DNA of 20,000 bases from Neocallimastix lanati (nom. inval.). Taxonomy: Eukaryota > Neocallimastigomycota > Neocallimastigomycetes > Neocallimastigales > Neocallimastigaceae. The stretch is from positions 290,001 to 310,000 of the forward strand of contig JACVTC010000020.1 of NCBI GenBank assembly GCA_016946835.1. The letters run 5' to 3'. The position numbers were made by a program, and so were the translations under genes. This document shows positions 19,331 through 20,000 of the stretch, piece by piece (within the stretch, counting starts at the first letter, position 1; each line of letters starts with the position of its first letter). The notes under the pieces are model-generated. The model did no database searches. It was given only the letters and a program-made list of their open reading frames with translations, and was not told where the DNA came from.

Positions 19331-20000
19331 ATCCATCTGATAAATCTCTGGAATCTTGATTGAAGTAATTAGAAGGGTGTATTCAGATGTATTCAGACGT
19401 ATTCAGATGTTGGTATGTATGATATCAGGATCTTTGTAAACCCTGCAATTCCACTTCATCATAAGTGGTGATGTACTAATTATCCTTGATTCTTTTACAA
19501 ATCATTAGCAGTACTTTAAATTCAGAGTTTCAGTAATGTAATTTTTATGCATTTCAGCACTGGCGCTTTACTTGATCTGAATAAAATAGAGCAAGATAAT
19601 GAATCAAATCAACAGTTTCTAAGTTTTTTGATTGTCGCAAGCAGGATTTCATAAGCCCTTAGTGTAAGATTAAGATTTGAAGCTGTTCCATTTTATCTTG
19701 GTTTGAAAACATCAAATGACCACCCTGAATATTCAGGATTCTTGTTTTAAGCTGATAGATTCTGCCACTGAAAAGAAATCATCTGCAGCAGTTTTCATTT
19801 AAGAAGGCAGTTCTGATTCATGAAGATATGCTTCAATTGCAAGCTTCATTTTGTAATTTCAGCTTGCTATAAATACCCTTCTGGAATGTGACGTGTATGT
19901 TAATACTGATTGTCACAGTGTCAGCGGTTCTGATTGTCTCGTGTGTCCAATGGTTGCTATTTATAAAAATTGCCTGTAGGTCAGATCAGGCTAATTGCCT
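19331..20000 (-). mobile_element. GC-richer block, possible degraded DNA transposon with psq-type helix-turn-helix
   Basis: This is the least AT-rich part of the window. On the minus strand an ATG at 19849 reads MKLAIEAYLHESELPS, then after one TAA in the same frame MKTAADDFFSVAESISLKQE; another frame adds IQGGHLMFSNQ. The pattern (aliphatic-AYxxxxxxS, AAxxFxV, then a basic or GG turn) resembles the psq-type helix-turn-helix at the start of pogo/Tigger-like transposases. A TATTTATA sequence lies about 25 bases before the ATG. No DDE motifs or terminal repeats are visible, and the block runs off the window. Frames are broken, so it would be a relic. Assignment is tentative. Confidence 0.3.
19379..19408 (+). 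repeat. Three tandem copies of GTATTCAGAY
   Basis: Exact 10-bp units, the middle one ending in C. The short array sits within the GC-richer right end of the window. Confidence 0.9.

Noticed and set aside
19871-19979. Plus-strand cysteine-spaced peptide CDVYVNTDCHSVSGSDCLVC
   Set aside because: Only about 36 codons long with no start, signal or paralogue. It overlaps the minus-strand transposase-like reading, so it is kept only as a curiosity.

Overview
The window is extremely AT-rich eukaryotic DNA, crowded with poly(A)/poly(T) runs and microsatellites, and it holds few genes. Two spliced genes have short AT-rich introns with GT...AG ends. Together with a decayed cysteine-rich single-pass membrane protein and a decayed hevein-type chitin-binding domain, this points to an anaerobic gut fungus (Neocallimastigomycota). 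That placement is inference. A Dictyostelium-like amoeba is the main alternative on base composition alone, but the chitin-binding and IPDKNGN-type cysteine-rich families fit gut fungi better.

Layout. Positions 1-549 (+) are the 3' end of a class I myosin: the last part of its TH1 membrane-binding tail, split by one intron. Positions 550-4838 have no intact gene but contain several decayed mobile-element pieces: a Ty1/copia RNase H-like fragment (about 2040-2240), an integrase-like fragment (3382-3465) and a LINE endonuclease fragment (about 3950-4290), along with a hairpin of unusual base content (1842-1901). Positions 4839-5818 (-) are the only complete gene, a two-exon promethin/LDAF1-like lipid-droplet protein of 221 residues.

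Positions 5819-13970 are almost wholly simple-sequence DNA. They include a perfect (TTA)n run of 359 bp, an (AATAATTG)n block, an (ATTATTT)n block, a small dispersed unit found beside these arrays in both orientations, and long perfect hairpins, the most striking having a 32-bp stem at 13373-13443.

Positions 13975-14900 hold a second Ty1/copia RNase H relic. It shares a diverged repeat with 2100-2940. Immediately next to it, at about 14921-15540 (+), is the most interesting item: a broken gene for an mRNA cap (guanine-N7) methyltransferase. Its motifs resemble those of large cytoplasmic DNA viruses and of cytoplasmic linear plasmids rather than the cellular enzyme. It looks like an endogenised and decayed virus- or plasmid-like gene.

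Positions 16495-16810 are an unexplained CpG-containing island. Positions 17280-18074 (+) are the cysteine-rich membrane protein pseudogene, and 18387-18970 (-) is the chitin-binding pseudogene with a Lys/Glu/Asn-rich repeat tract. From about 19050 to the end the base composition is clearly less AT-rich and may hold a degraded DNA transposon with a psq-type helix-turn-helix. Overall this is a gene-poor, repeat-driven region where mobile elements, and probably a viral or plasmid gene, have landed and decayed between a few housekeeping genes.
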